Source: Hymenobacter cavernae | GTDB taxonomy: Bacteria > Bacteroidota > Bacteroidia > Cytophagales > Hymenobacteraceae | Direction: 5' to 3' | DNA: 64,000 nucleotides | NCBI RefSeq assembly: GCF_014641455.1 | Contig: NZ_BMHT01000003.1 | Span: 677,921-741,920, forward strand | The notes under the pieces: generated by a model | The model's database searches: none | What the model was told of the DNA's origin: nothing | The model's input: only the letters and a program-made list of their open reading frames with translations | Shown: piece by piece, positions 1 to 8,585 of the stretch | How the letters are laid out: each line of letters begins with the position of its first letter | Position numbering within the stretch: position 1 is the first letter of the stretch | Translations under genes and position numbers: made by a program

Positions 1-105
1 AAATGAATTCTTGTAGATAATACGGCCACTAAAGAACTTTTCGCCGCTTGTGAAAGCACTTAGTGTAACTGCCAATGCAATAATTAAAACCAGATTGAAT
101 TTCAT
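1..105 (-). CDS. Secreted protein, N-terminus only (runs off left edge)
   Basis: An ATG at 103-105 on the minus strand opens 35 codons that continue past the window edge. The product begins MKFNLVLIIALAVTLSAF, a basic residue followed by a hydrophobic stretch ending near Ala/Ser, so it reads as a signal peptide of an exported protein; the mature part seen is only about 15 residues (ending GRIIYKNSF). The start lies 22 bases after the rsmA stop, so it is probably co-transcribed with rsmA. The visible mature start resembles secreted Bacteroidota proteins of the DUF4412 kind, but too little is present to assign a family. Confidence 0.6.
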   Translation of the reverse strand, partial: MKFNLVLIIALAVTLSAFTSGEKFFSGRIIYKNSF

Positions 106-127
106 AAGAGGATGCCGCAGTGACATA

Positions 128-919
128 TTATACAGTTGCCCGATTCTGTTCTATCCACTTCGTTAGCCACACGAACTCCGGCACTCCTAGCTGCTCGGCG
201 CGCTTGTCAAAAATCGGATCAGTTGTCAGCTCTGCGGGCATTCCGAAGGGTTTCAGGGCATTGCGCAGCGTTTTGCGGCGCGTTTGGAAAGCTTGCTTCA
301 CTACTTTAAAAAACAGCTTTTCGTCGCAGTCCAGCTTTTCCGTGTCGTTGCGCGTGAGGCGGATAACGGCCGATTGCACTTTGGGCGGCGGAATGAACAC
401 GTGCGGCGGCACCGTGAATAACATCTCTATAGTATAGTAAGCTTGCAGCAGCACGCTCGTGATGCCATACACTTTTGAGCCGGGCGGCTCAGCCATGCGG
501 TCAGCCACTTCTTTTTGCAGCATACCCACCACTTCGCGCACCTGCTGACGATGATCGAGCACCTGAAAGAAAATCTGCGTGCTGATGTTATAAGGGAAAT
601 TGCCGATAATGCTGAGCGGCTTACCCGGAAACAGCTGACCTAGGTCCTGCCGCAGGAAATCGGCAGAAATGATGCGGTCTTGCAGGGACGGAAAATGCTC
701 CTTCAGGTACGTCACCGATTCGCGGTCAATTTCCACGACGGTCGTCTGGTACTCGGTGTGTTGCAGCAGATTAGCCGTGAGCACGCCCATGCCGGGTCCT
801 ATTTCCAGCACTTCCGTTACACCATCAGGCAGCTGCAACGACTCGACAATACGCTGGGCGATAGACGGTTCAGCTAGAAAGTGCTGACCTAGGTGTTTTT
901 TGGGGCTAACGTGGTCCAT
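128..919 (-). CDS. rsmA: 16S rRNA dimethyladenosine transferase RsmA (KsgA)
   Basis: Dimethylates two adjacent adenines in the 3' terminal helix of 16S rRNA during 30S maturation, using S-adenosylmethionine. The 263 residues are full length for the family. The N-terminus (PKKHLGQHFL) is the typical RsmA opening, the SAM loop EIGPGMG is at about 39-45, and the catalytic NFPY motif is at 107-110. A TATCTTTG promoter box lies about 140 bases upstream on the same strand. The next gene downstream is a small secreted protein only 22 bases away. The assignment is secure. Confidence 0.95.
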   Translation of the reverse strand: MDHVSPKKHLGQHFLAEPSIAQRIVESLQLPDGVTEVLEIGPGMGVLTANLLQHTEYQTTVVEIDRESVTYLKEHFPSLQDRIISADFLRQDLGQLFPGKPLSIIGNFPYNISTQIFFQVLDHRQQVREVVGMLQKEVADRMAEPPGSKVYGITSVLLQAYYTIEMLFTVPPHVFIPPPKVQSAVIRLTRNDTEKLDCDEKLFFKVVKQAFQTRRKTLRNALKPFGMPAELTTDPIFDKRAEQLGVPEFVWLTKWIEQNRATV

Positions 920-1055
920 TTCGTAACGTATGTGCGGTAATAGAAGAAGCGAGAAAAATCCGGTGCGAATACAGCTGCCTGAAAAACGGCAATACAGAGT
1001 CTCACTTCTTACTTCTCTGTACTAACATCTCTTAAAAGACGGCTACCTTGCGCGT

Positions 1056-1063
1056 CAAAGATA
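1056..1063 (-). promoter_or_regulatory. Putative -7 box (TATCTTTG) for rsmA
   Basis: On the minus strand this reads TATCTTTG, a full match to the Bacteroidota TAnnTTTG box. It would give a leader of about 130 bases before rsmA. It sits in the divergent rsmA/pepA spacer; the best plus-strand candidate nearby (TACCTTGC at about 1044) matches less well. Confidence 0.4.
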
Positions 1064-1136
1064 CGTGCGTTGCGGCCGATTGTGGTCTCTGTGCGTAAGC
1101 CTAGCTCCTGTATTGCGTCCCCTAGCTTCTACTCCC

Positions 1137-2609
1137 ATGCCCCTTCAACTCGCGTATGCCGCTGATCTACCCCAAAGCGCCAACTCCGTTTTCATTTTAT
1201 CGGCCGATACCAAAGAGTTGTCCGCCGATCTAACCGATCTACCGGAAGCGGCCCGCCAGTACGTGCACGAGCAACTGGCCTCAGAAGCTAAGCTTATCAC
1301 GGTCAACCATTTCACGCATCAGCACTATTTTGTAGTAGCAGCCAAGAAGGCAACGCCAGATCTGGTAGCCGAGGAGCTGCGCAAAACGGGCTACCAGCTA
1401 CACGCCCTGCTGAAAGCAACGAAAGTGCAGGAGCTATACATCCGCGACCTGACCACAGCAGGCACTGCCGCTCTTCCTCTGGCCGAGGGCATTTACCTGA
1501 CCGCTTATCAATTTGAAGGCTATAAGACAGATGCCAAGAGCAAAGCGCCCGCTCGCCTTGCGCGGCTGATTCTTACGGGTGCTGGCGTTTCGGCGGAGCA
1601 GGTGCAGGAGCTGGAGGGTCTGCTGCAAGGTGTTTATTTAACGCGTGACTTGGTGAATGCACCCTTAAACAAGCTCAACGCCACCCAGTTTGCCGAGCGC
1701 ATGGCTGCGGCCGGCGACGAGGCTGGCTTTCACACCGAAATTCTGGACATGATGCACATCGAAACGCTGCGCATGGGCGGGCTGCTGGCCGTGAACCTAG
1801 GTAGCCCCGAGCCGCCTACGTTCACGATCATGGAATGGAAGCCGGAAAACGCCAGAAATGTCAAACCCTATGTGCTGGTAGGCAAGGGCGTGGTATTCGA
1901 TACGGGCGGCTTGAGCCTGAAGCCTACGCCAAACTCCATGGACCTGATGAAGTGCGACATGGCCGGGGGCGCAGCTGTTGCAGGGGTTCTCTACGCCTTA
2001 GCCAAGAACCAAGTGCCCGTGCACGTTATCGGTTTGGTGCCCGCCACCGACAACCGCCCCGGCGGTAACGCCTTCGTGCCAGGCGACGTAATTACCATGT
2101 ACAGCGGCCTCACCGTGGAAGTGCTCAACACCGATGCCGAAGGTCGCCTGCTCTTGGCTGATGCTTTGGCGTTTGCCCGCAAATATGAGCCTGAAATGGT
2201 GGTTGATATTGCCACGCTCACGGGCGCTGCTGCCCGCGCCATTGGCAAAGAAGGCATCGTGGCGATGGGCACGGCCGATGAGGAGCGCCTGCACCAACTC
2301 AAGCAAGCCGGCCACCGCGTACACGAGCGCATCGTGGAGTTTCCGCTTTGGGATGAATACGCTGACCACATCAAATCCGACATTGCCGACATTGCCAACC
2401 TAGGGAAAACCGACGCGGGCGCCATATCGGCCGGCAAGTTCCTGGAGCGCTTTATCGAAGGCTACCCCTGGGTACACCTCGACATCGCCGGTCCCGCCTT
2501 CCTAACTGCTCCCGACAACTACCGCGGAAAAGGTGGCACCGGCACAACCGTACGACTGCTATATGATTTCTTAAAAGCACAGGTACAAGGAGTAATAATG
2601 GTATCCTGA
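1137..2609 (+). CDS. pepA: M17 leucyl aminopeptidase
   Basis: Cytosolic two-metal exopeptidase that removes N-terminal residues, preferring leucine. The reading frame is open from a GTG at 1065, but the first 24 residues look unlike the family; the ATG at 1137 (MPLQLAYAADL) gives 490 residues, usual for M17 enzymes. The metal and catalytic motifs are intact: GKGVVFDTGGLSLKP, then MKCDMAGGAAVAG, then the signature NTDAEGRL. pdxA starts 41 bases after the stop in the same direction, so the two are probably co-transcribed; the spacer carries a short C/A/T-rich repeat. The family is certain; the physiological substrate is not. Confidence 0.93.
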   Translation: MPLQLAYAADLPQSANSVFILSADTKELSADLTDLPEAARQYVHEQLASEAKLITVNHFTHQHYFVVAAKKATPDLVAEELRKTGYQLHALLKATKVQELYIRDLTTAGTAALPLAEGIYLTAYQFEGYKTDAKSKAPARLARLILTGAGVSAEQVQELEGLLQGVYLTRDLVNAPLNKLNATQFAERMAAAGDEAGFHTEILDMMHIETLRMGGLLAVNLGSPEPPTFTIMEWKPENARNVKPYVLVGKGVVFDTGGLSLKPTPNSMDLMKCDMAGGAAVAGVLYALAKNQVPVHVIGLVPATDNRPGGNAFVPGDVITMYSGLTVEVLNTDAEGRLLLADALAFARKYEPEMVVDIATLTGAAARAIGKEGIVAMGTADEERLHQLKQAGHRVHERIVEFPLWDEYADHIKSDIADIANLGKTDAGAISAGKFLERFIEGYPWVHLDIAGPAFLTAPDNYRGKGGTGTTVRLLYDFLKAQVQGVIMVS

Positions 2610-2612
2610 ATA

Positions 2613-2650
2613 TTACTCACCATTTCATCACCTCACCATTTCACCACTTC
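2613..2650 (+). repeat. Short low-complexity spacer ending at the pdxA start
   Basis: The spacer between pepA and pdxA repeats the word CACCATTTCA with variants (CTCACCATTTCATCA, then CTCACCATTTCACCA) right up to the pdxA ATG. It looks like one unpaired arm of the start-proximal repeats seen before efp, accC and murA, but no matching left arm is visible. Confidence 0.4.
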
Positions 2651-3670
2651 ATGACCAACCTGCCCCGCCTAGGTATTTCGGTCGGCGACCTCGCCGGCAT
2701 TGGGCCGGAGATTATCTACAAAACCTTTCTCGACAGCCGCCTGCTCAAGTACTGCACGCCTGTCGTGTATGGCACCGCAACCGTGCTTTTCGATGATTTT
2801 CCGGTTGATAAGCAAGCTAGCCCACTCACGTTTCGTCAAGTGCGCGCCGCCGCCGATATTGATCCGGGGAAGCTGAACGCCGTTACGTGCTGGGATGAGG
2901 ACTTTGCCCTGACGCCGGGTCAGCCCACAGAAGCCTCCGGCCGCGCTGCTCGTCAGTCGTTGCTGGCTGCCTGCCGCGACCTAAAGCTAGGTCTGCTCGA
3001 TGGCCTAATTACGGCCCCCATCAGCAAGGAAAACACCCAGGCCGACGACTTCCGCTACCCCGGCCACACCGAGTTCCTTACCAGCTTCTTTGGTGCCCCC
3101 GAAAGCCTGATGCTTCTGGCCAGCGAAGAGCTGCGCGTGGCAACTGTCACCGGCCACATGCCTTTGAAAGACGTACCGGGCAAGATTACCAAGGAGTTGC
3201 TTGCTACGAAGCTGCGCATCTTGCTACAATCATTGAAGCAGGATTTTGGCATCGACAAACCGCGCGTGGCCGTGCTAGGGCTGAACCCACATGCTGGCGA
3301 AAACGGGCTACTGGGCACAGAGGAAAACAACACCGTAGCGCCTCTCATTCAGGAGTTTCTGGAGAATGGGCATCTCGTGTATGGCCCCTTCCCCGCCGAT
3401 GGTTACTTCGGCACGGGCCAGTTCCGCAGCTTCGATGCTACCTTGGCTTTATACCACGACCAGGGCCTGATTCCGTTTAAAACCATCGCCTTTGAGCGTG
3501 GGGTCAACTTCACAGCCGGTTTGCCTGTCATCCGTACCTCGCCCGATCATGGCACCGCTTACGGGCTGGCTGGTAAATTCGCAGCCGACCCCACTTCCTT
3601 CCGTGAAGCCTTGTATCTAGCTTGTGACTTAGTGAGGCAACGAGCGGGGCAGCCCACTGAAAAACGCTAG
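2651..3670 (+). CDS. pdxA: 4-hydroxythreonine-4-phosphate dehydrogenase PdxA
   Basis: NAD-dependent oxidation of 4-phosphooxy-threonine in the DXP-independent branch of pyridoxal 5'-phosphate synthesis. The 339 residues cover the whole enzyme. The N-terminal GISVGDLAGIGPEI is the family opening, and the metal ligands are visible in GHTEFL, LNPHAGENG and ALYHDQGLIPFK. The gene follows the aminopeptidase by 41 bases and ends at a strong hairpin terminator, so it closes a two-gene unit. The PdxJ partner is not in the window. Confidence 0.94.
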   Translation: MTNLPRLGISVGDLAGIGPEIIYKTFLDSRLLKYCTPVVYGTATVLFDDFPVDKQASPLTFRQVRAAADIDPGKLNAVTCWDEDFALTPGQPTEASGRAARQSLLAACRDLKLGLLDGLITAPISKENTQADDFRYPGHTEFLTSFFGAPESLMLLASEELRVATVTGHMPLKDVPGKITKELLATKLRILLQSLKQDFGIDKPRVAVLGLNPHAGENGLLGTEENNTVAPLIQEFLENGHLVYGPFPADGYFGTGQFRSFDATLALYHDQGLIPFKTIAFERGVNFTAGLPVIRTSPDHGTAYGLAGKFAADPTSFREALYLACDLVRQRAGQPTEKR

Positions 3671-3697
3671 GCATAAAGGAGAACTTGGCGCATATAA

Positions 3698-3740
3698 AAA
3701 CTACCCATTGGCTTTACGAGCTGATGGGTAGTTTCGTTTG
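3698..3740 (+). terminator. Rho-independent terminator after pdxA
   Basis: An 11-base inverted repeat (AAACTACCCAT at 3698-3708 with ATGGGTAGTTT at 3724-3734) has a 15-base loop and is followed by a T-rich end. It lies 28 bases after the pdxA stop. Confidence 0.8.
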
Positions 3741-3820
3741 ACAAGTGCTGTACTGCTCAACAGCAAGTAAATTTTCTTTCCAAAAACGAAATTTATTTCT
3801 CTATAAATCCATTCTTTTTA

Positions 3821-3828
3821 CACCTTTG
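3821..3828 (+). promoter_or_regulatory. Near-consensus -7 box (CACCTTTG) for the HTH gene
   Basis: CACCTTTG differs from TAnnTTTG at one base and lies in an AT-rich stretch about 50 bases before the ATG at 3880, after the pdxA terminator. A weak call. Confidence 0.35.
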
Positions 3829-3879
3829 CATCTCTTTAGCATCTATTGGCTGACATTTAGGTTCTGTCTGCTTCCTTCT

Positions 3880-4248
3880 ATGAGTATCACGACACCGCAA
3901 CAATACAAGGAAGCTCTTCGTCAGCTAGACGTGTTGATGATGAGCAACGTAGCGGATGACCAGGAGAAGGCAGGAGAAATAATCCAACTCACTTCCGCTA
4001 TCGAAACGTATGAAGAGCGGCTGCATCTGATGCTTTTGCCTGCCTTGCCGAATACTTTGGTCGACATGATCGAACTGAAGCGTCAGCAACTGAGACTTAA
4101 GCAAAAAGATCTTGCTCAATTACTGGAAGTACCGGCAGGCCGTCTTTCGCAGATTCTCAGCGGCAAGCGCCGCATTACTCTCGACTTAGCCAAAAAGCTT
4201 TACGAGCGGCTTGGCATCAGCCCCGAGTTTATCCTTAAAAAGGCGTAA
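3880..4248 (+). CDS. HigA/COG5499-like HTH regulator (orphan antitoxin type)
   Basis: The open frame starts at 3745, but its first 45 residues are hydrophobic and unlike a regulator; the ATG at 3880 (MSITTPQQYKEAL) gives 122 residues. The N-terminal half is helical. The C-terminal half (about residues 67-122) is an XRE-type helix-turn-helix: the LKQKDLAQLLEVPAGRLSQI segment is the recognition region, followed by SGKRRITLDLAKKLYERLGI. This layout is that of HigA-like antitoxins and COG5499 regulators. No HigB-like toxin lies on either side (pdxA terminator upstream, yceD promoter downstream), so it is probably monocistronic. DNA binding is well supported; the antitoxin role is not shown. Confidence 0.8.
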   Translation: MSITTPQQYKEALRQLDVLMMSNVADDQEKAGEIIQLTSAIETYEERLHLMLLPALPNTLVDMIELKRQQLRLKQKDLAQLLEVPAGRLSQILSGKRRITLDLAKKLYERLGISPEFILKKA

Positions 4249-4295
4249 CCGGCTGGTATTATCCCTCACACTTTTATAAAACGGGGAAATCTTCC

Positions 4296-4303
4296 TACTT
4301 TTG
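4296..4303 (+). promoter_or_regulatory. Promoter -7 box TACTTTTG for the yceD-rpmF-plsX-fabH operon
   Basis: Full TAnnTTTG match 22 bases before the yceD ATG, in an AT-rich spacer. A T-rich stretch about 20 bases upstream (near 4272) could serve as the -33 region. Confidence 0.65.
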
Positions 4304-4325
4304 CCCCCTATTACGAATTCCCGCC

Positions 4326-4856
4326 GTGAAAAAGGATCCTCAATACGATTTGGCAATTGCCAAGCTAGCTCTCAAAACGCATCATTTCGCGTTTGAACTA
4401 GGTCCGGATTTTTTTGCGCAGTTTGACCAGAATCTGATTCAGAACGGCAAACTCCACGCTGACGTAGATCTGACCAAGACCGAACTTCTGCTGACTCTAG
4501 ATTTTCACATAACAGGTACCGTACAGCTAATCTGCGACCGAAGCCTCGATGAGTTCGACCAGCCTATCGATGTGCAACACCAGCTACTAGTTCGCTTCGG
4601 CGACCAGGAAATGGAGTTAGATGATGACGTGCTGCAAATCACGCCGGACACTCAAACCCTACCCATCGCACAGCACCTCTTCGACTACATAGGGCTAGCT
4701 ATTCCGATGAAAAAGCTGCACCCACGCTTTCAGAATGAGCCTGACGAAAATCCTGACGCTGATGCTAAACTCATCTTTACCACCAAAAAAGAAGGTGATG
4801 ACGATGATGACAACTTCACTGACCCACGTTGGGATGCCCTTCGGAACCTGAACTAG
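4326..4856 (+). CDS. yceD: DUF177/YceD family protein
   Basis: 176 residues of the DUF177 (YceD) family, whose gene sits next to rpmF in most bacteria and whose plant relatives act in 23S rRNA accumulation. The C-terminal DPRWDALRNL is the conserved end of the family, preceded by an acidic run (EGDDDDDN). Members often carry a zinc-binding Cys pair; here I see only one clear Cys (LICDRS), so metal binding is doubtful. It is the first gene of a four-gene operon with its own promoter at 4296. The exact biochemical role is unknown. Confidence 0.85.
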   Translation: MKKDPQYDLAIAKLALKTHHFAFELGPDFFAQFDQNLIQNGKLHADVDLTKTELLLTLDFHITGTVQLICDRSLDEFDQPIDVQHQLLVRFGDQEMELDDDVLQITPDTQTLPIAQHLFDYIGLAIPMKKLHPRFQNEPDENPDADAKLIFTTKKEGDDDDDNFTDPRWDALRNLN

Positions 4857-4871
4857 GCGCTACACCTAGCT

Positions 4872-4902
4872 TGAATTTAAAACTTAAAACTCAACACTTA
4901 TA
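4872..4902 (+). repeat. AT-rich solo repeat arm before rpmF
   Basis: The spacer before rpmF contains AAAACTTAAAACTCAACACT, closely resembling the right arm of the inverted repeat that precedes efp (AAAACTTAAAATTCAACATT). No left arm is seen here. Confidence 0.4.
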
Positions 4903-4913
4903 ATTCCCTAACC

Positions 4914-5135
4914 ATGGCTCATCCTAAGCGCCGCCAATCTTCGACCCGCCGCGACAAGCGTCGCACCCACGACAAATTGACTCCAAAAGCTGTTACCATC
5001 TGCCAGAACACCGGTGAATTCCACCTGCGTCATAAGGCATATGTAGTAGACGGCGACCTTTACCTCCATGGCAAAGTAGCAATTAAGGATTTCGCTCCTG
5101 TTGCTGCAGCTGCTCCTTCTACCGACGAGGAATAA
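4914..5135 (+). CDS. rpmF: 50S ribosomal protein L32
   Basis: 73-residue L32. The N-terminus MAHPKRRQSSTRRDKRRTHD is diagnostic. The zinc ribbon of many L32 proteins (two Cys pairs) is absent apart from one Cys in VTICQNTG, so this is a Cys-poor form. The C-terminal Ala-rich and acidic tail (from about residue 60) extends beyond the core. It sits between yceD and plsX, the usual conserved order. Confidence 0.95.
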   Translation: MAHPKRRQSSTRRDKRRTHDKLTPKAVTICQNTGEFHLRHKAYVVDGDLYLHGKVAIKDFAPVAAAAPSTDEE

Positions 5136-5198
5136 TCCCCGCCCTGCCGATTACCATCGGCTCGCTTTCCCGACTACGTACCCCTTGATTCCTCGTAC

Positions 5199-6140
5199 AT
5201 GAAGATTGCCCTGGACGCAATGGGAGGCGATTTCGCCCCCCAGGCTGCCGTCGATGGCGCTGTGCTGGCCGCTGAAAAGCTAGCTGGCTCAGCTCAGATT
5301 GTGCTTATTGGCCAAGAAGAAGCCGTGCGGCCCATGCTCCAGCAGCATGGGTCCGCGGCTGAAAGCCTTCTCCTTGCCCCTGCCAGCCAGGTAATTGCAA
5401 TGGGAGAGCACCCGGCCAAAGCCTATCAGCAAAAACAGGACTCCAGCATTGCCGTTGGCTACCGCATGTTGCACGCGGGCGAAGTAGAAGCTTTCTGCTC
5501 GGCAGGCAATACGGGCGCTATGCTCGTAGGCGCCATGTTCAGCGTGAAGCCCGTGCCCGGTGTGTTGCGGCCAGCAATTGCCAACTTTGTTCCGAAGCTA
5601 ACTGGTGGCTACGGCATCCTACTCGATGTAGGAGCCAATGCCGAATGCAAGCCTGAGATGTTGGAGCAGTTTGGGGAGCTGGGTTCGCTGTACGCACAAT
5701 ATGTACTTGGCATTGAGAAGCCGACGGTTGGATTAATGAACCTAGGCGAGGAAGAAGGTAAGGGTACTGCTATCACCCAAGCCGCGCACCAGTTGCTAAA
5801 AGTGAACCCTCATATTCACTTCTTTGGCAACCTTGAGGGACGCGACTTATTCAACTCGAAGGCCGATGTTATTGTGTGCGACGGCTATACGGGTAATGTG
5901 ATTCTGAAGATGGCCGAGTCGATCTACGACATCTTGGCTGAGAAACAGATGCATGACCCGTTTTTCGACAAGTTCAACTACGAAGCTATTGGAGGAAGTC
6001 CAATTCTAGGCATTAATGACAATGCTATTATTGGGCACGGCGTCAGTACACCTCAGGCTATCTGCAACATGCTGTTGCAAGGCTACCAAATGGCTAAATC
6101 CGGTATCGCGGATCAGATTAAATCTACTTTCAAGTCCTGA
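5199..6140 (+). CDS. plsX: Phosphate acyltransferase PlsX
   Basis: Converts acyl-ACP and phosphate to acyl-phosphate, the acyl donor for PlsY in phosphatidic acid synthesis. The 313 residues match family length. The opening MKIALDAMGGDFAP is the hallmark, and SAGNTGAMLVGA, LLDVGANAECKPE and CDGYTGNVILKM are the conserved PlsX segments. It lies between rpmF and fabH, linking phospholipid and fatty acid synthesis in one operon. Secure. Confidence 0.96.
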   Translation: MKIALDAMGGDFAPQAAVDGAVLAAEKLAGSAQIVLIGQEEAVRPMLQQHGSAAESLLLAPASQVIAMGEHPAKAYQQKQDSSIAVGYRMLHAGEVEAFCSAGNTGAMLVGAMFSVKPVPGVLRPAIANFVPKLTGGYGILLDVGANAECKPEMLEQFGELGSLYAQYVLGIEKPTVGLMNLGEEEGKGTAITQAAHQLLKVNPHIHFFGNLEGRDLFNSKADVIVCDGYTGNVILKMAESIYDILAEKQMHDPFFDKFNYEAIGGSPILGINDNAIIGHGVSTPQAICNMLLQGYQMAKSGIADQIKSTFKS

Positions 6141-6185
6141 GCCAGGTAGGAGTTTTCCTACCTGCAAGCTGCTTTTGCGCCCTCA

Positions 6186-7211
6186 ATGAAAATTACCGCC
6201 GCCATTACTGGGGTGGGCGCCTACGTGCCCGATTACATCCTCACCAACAAGGAACTCGAAACGCTGGTAGAAACCACCGATGAGTGGATTGTTAGTCGAA
6301 CGGGTATTGAGGAGCGCCATATTCTAAAGGGTGAGAACCAAGGCACTTCCGTAATGGGCGTGAAGGCAGTAGAACAGCTGCTGGCAAAAACGGGTACCAA
6401 GCCCGAGGAAATAGATCTAGTTATCTGCGCTACTACTACGCCTGATCTGGTATTTCCAGCTACTGCTAATATAATTTCGGCAGCTGTAGGCATCAACAAC
6501 GCCTTTAGCTTCGATATGCAGGCAGCCTGCTCAGGCTTCATCTTCGCGTTGACGACTGGAGCTCAGTTCATTCAGACGGGCGCTTACAAAAAAGTAATTG
6601 TAATCGGGGCCGACAAAATGTCGAGCATCATTGATTATACTGACCGGGCTACGTGCATCATCTTTGGTGATGGCGCCGGTGCTGTTTTGCTCGAGCCGAA
6701 CACCGAAGGCCTAGGTTTGCAGGACCAGGTTTTGTGCTCTGATGGTAATGGCGAGCCCTACTTGCACCAGAAAGCCGGTGGCAGCCGTCGGCCATCATCA
6801 GCTGAGACGGTCGCTCACCGTGAGCATTATGTGCATCAGGAAGGTGCTACGGTGTTTAAATTTGCGGTGAAGAACATGGCTGATGTGGCTCATCAGGTGA
6901 TGGAGCGCAATAGCCTTACCGCCGACGACGTAGCGTGGCTGGTACCGCACCAGGCCAACAAGCGCATCATTGATGCCACAGCGCACCGCATGGGTGTGGG
7001 TGAAGAGAAAGTGATGCTTAACATTCACCGCTACGGCAACACCACTAACGGTACCATTCCGCTGTGCCTAGCCGATTATGAGTCGAAGCTTCACAAAGGA
7101 GACAACCTGATCATTGCTGCGTTTGGAGGAGGATTTACCTGGGGCGCTTTGTACCTTAAATGGGCTTACGACCCAAAACCTGATCCGCAATCGGCTCACG
7201 TAATGGGCTAA
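6186..7211 (+). CDS. fabH: Beta-ketoacyl-ACP synthase III FabH
   Basis: Starts fatty acid synthesis by condensing an acyl-CoA primer with malonyl-ACP. 341 residues. The catalytic triad is visible: Cys115 in QAACSGF, His in VPHQANKRI and Asn in YGNTTNGT. The N-terminal [15 protein letters not shown] is typical. It is the last gene of the yceD operon and is followed by a terminator hairpin within about 35 bases. The primer used (acetyl or branched chain) cannot be read from the sequence. Confidence 0.95.
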   Translation: MKITAAITGVGAYVPDYILTNKELETLVETTDEWIVSRTGIEERHILKGENQGTSVMGVKAVEQLLAKTGTKPEEIDLVICATTTPDLVFPATANIISAAVGINNAFSFDMQAACSGFIFALTTGAQFIQTGAYKKVIVIGADKMSSIIDYTDRATCIIFGDGAGAVLLEPNTEGLGLQDQVLCSDGNGEPYLHQKAGGSRRPSSAETVAHREHYVHQEGATVFKFAVKNMADVAHQVMERNSLTADDVAWLVPHQANKRIIDATAHRMGVGEEKVMLNIHRYGNTTNGTIPLCLADYESKLHKGDNLIIAAFGGGFTWGALYLKWAYDPKPDPQSAHVMG

Positions 7212-7243
7212 ACGCGGAAAACCTCTATACTTGCACTCCCGTT

Positions 7244-7282
7244 GTGCCGCCCCGCCATCTTACGGGACGGCACTTCTTTTTA
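7244..7282 (+). terminator. Rho-independent terminator after fabH
   Basis: GTGCCGCCCC at 7244-7253 pairs with GGGACGGCAC at 7264-7273 (one mismatch), followed by TTCTTTTT. It separates the fabH operon from efp. Confidence 0.75.
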
Positions 7283-7287
7283 ATTTT

Positions 7288-7394
7288 GAATGCTGAGTGT
7301 TGAGTGTTGAGTGTTGAATTATCAGGTCTCTGCAATCCTATCTATTCAGCTTTCAGACTCTAATTCAAAATTCAAAACTTAAAATTCAACATTC
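7288..7394 (+). repeat. Long imperfect inverted repeat ending at the efp start
   Basis: The left arm 7288-7320 holds three tandem GAGTGTT words. The right arm 7362-7394 is low-complexity A/T/C text ending six bases before the efp ATG. Aligned as an inverted repeat, the 33-base arms match at 26 positions. The 41 bases between them are unrelated. Confidence 0.65.
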
Positions 7395-7400
7395 TTATAA

Positions 7401-7964
7401 ATGGCAACCACCGCAGATTTTAAAAACGGCCTCTGCCTTGAGTACAACGGCGATTTGTACATTATCACGGAATTTCAGCACGTAAAGCCGGGCAAAGGCC
7501 CTGCCTTCGTGCGTACCAAGCTGCGCAACATCAAAACCGGTAAGGTCATCGACAACACCTTCAACGCAGGTGTAAAAGTGACGACGGCACGCGTGGAGCA
7601 ACGCCCACACCAATTCCTGTACAAAGACGAGTATGGCTACAACTTCATGAACAACGCTGACTTTGAGCAAGTAACGCTGCCCGAGTCGATGGTGCCTTTT
7701 CATGATTTGCTGAAAGACGGACAAGAGGTTACGATTCTGTTTCACGCCGAAACCGAACAGCCTCTCACCGCTGAGCTGCCGCCTTTCGTAGAGCTGATGG
7801 TAACCTACACCGAGCCCGGCCTACGCGGCGACACTGCCACTAATACGCTCAAGCCGGCAACAGTGGAAACAGGAGCCCGTATTCAGGTGCCACTGTTTAT
7901 CGAGCAAGACACGAAAATCCGCGTAGATACGCGTGACTACTCTTATGTCGAACGAGTCAAATAA
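7401..7964 (+). CDS. efp: Elongation factor P
   Basis: Binds ribosomes stalled at consecutive prolines and promotes peptide bond formation. 187 residues with the three EF-P beta domains. The loop KPGKGPAF places a lysine at position 32, the tip residue that is modified in many bacteria; no modification enzyme gene (EpmA/EarP type) is seen nearby. It is followed by accB after 22 bases. The start codon abuts the inverted repeat at 7288-7394. Confidence 0.96.
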   Translation: MATTADFKNGLCLEYNGDLYIITEFQHVKPGKGPAFVRTKLRNIKTGKVIDNTFNAGVKVTTARVEQRPHQFLYKDEYGYNFMNNADFEQVTLPESMVPFHDLLKDGQEVTILFHAETEQPLTAELPPFVELMVTYTEPGLRGDTATNTLKPATVETGARIQVPLFIEQDTKIRVDTRDYSYVERVK

Positions 7965-7986
7965 TTCCCCGCAGAAGCAGCCTGCT

Positions 7987-8466
7987 ATGAAAGCAAAAGA
8001 ACTCCAGGATCTGATCGACTTTATCGCCAAGTCGGGTCTGAACAAAGTCAACATTGAAACCGAGGAGTTCAAAATCTCGGTGCAGCGCGAGCCTAGCTAC
8101 AAGCCCGTAATCAGTGCGGCGGCGGCGCCAGCACCAGCCGGGGCTGCTCCTGCCCCGGCGGCTGCGGCGCCGGCTCCTGCTGCCCCAGCGGCGGCGGCCG
8201 CACCTGCTGCTCCCGCCAGCAACAATTACGTGCCGCTCAAGTCGCCCATGATTGGCACCTTCTACCGGGCAGCCAGCCCCGACAGCCCGGCGCTGGTGAA
8301 CGTAGGCGACTTAGTAGAACAGGGTCAGGTAATCTGCATTATCGAGGCCATGAAGCTGTTCAACGAGATAGAAGCCGAAACATCAGGACGCGTAGTGAAA
8401 GTGATGGTGGAGAATGCCAACCCGGTCGAATATGACCAGCCGCTCTTCCTGATCGAGCCGATGTAA
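7987..8466 (+). CDS. accB: Biotin carboxyl carrier protein of acetyl-CoA carboxylase
   Basis: Carries biotin between biotin carboxylase and carboxyltransferase in the first committed step of fatty acid synthesis. The frame opens earlier and overlaps efp, but the ATG at 7987 gives the typical AccB opening MKAKELQDLIDFIAKSGLNK and a 159-residue protein. Residues about 41-79 are a flexible Ala/Pro linker, then the biotinyl domain (about 80-159) with the biotin-accepting Lys123 in EAMKL. A start at 7945 is possible but less likely. accC follows after 119 bases filled by an inverted repeat. Confidence 0.94.
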   Translation: MKAKELQDLIDFIAKSGLNKVNIETEEFKISVQREPSYKPVISAAAAPAPAGAAPAPAAAAPAPAAPAAAAAPAAPASNNYVPLKSPMIGTFYRAASPDSPALVNVGDLVEQGQVICIIEAMKLFNEIEAETSGRVVKVMVENANPVEYDQPLFLIEPM

Positions 8467-8469
8467 TTT

Positions 8470-8585
8470 TGGGTTTTGGGGTCTTGGTAGCTTAGGGTCT
8501 TGGGTTTGCACAAAACCACCCCTAGGTTCCCGAGGCCCTTTTCTCTTTTACGAAGACCCCAAGTTCCTAAGACCCTAAGATCCCA
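8470..8585 (+). repeat. Long imperfect inverted repeat filling the accB-accC spacer
   Basis: The left arm 8470-8502 starts three bases after the accB stop and repeats the word GGGTCTTGG. The right arm 8552-8585 ends exactly at the accC ATG. With one gap the arms match as an inverted repeat at about 26 of 34 positions. The central part carries a CCTAGG site at 8521. Confidence 0.65.

Noticed and set aside
1065..1136. GTG-started N-terminal extension of the leucyl aminopeptidase
   Set aside because: Its 24 residues are unlike the family and the ATG at 1137 gives the standard length.
7227..7234. TATACTTG as a promoter for efp
   Set aside because: One mismatch, and a terminator hairpin starts within about 10 bases downstream, so a transcript from here would end at once.
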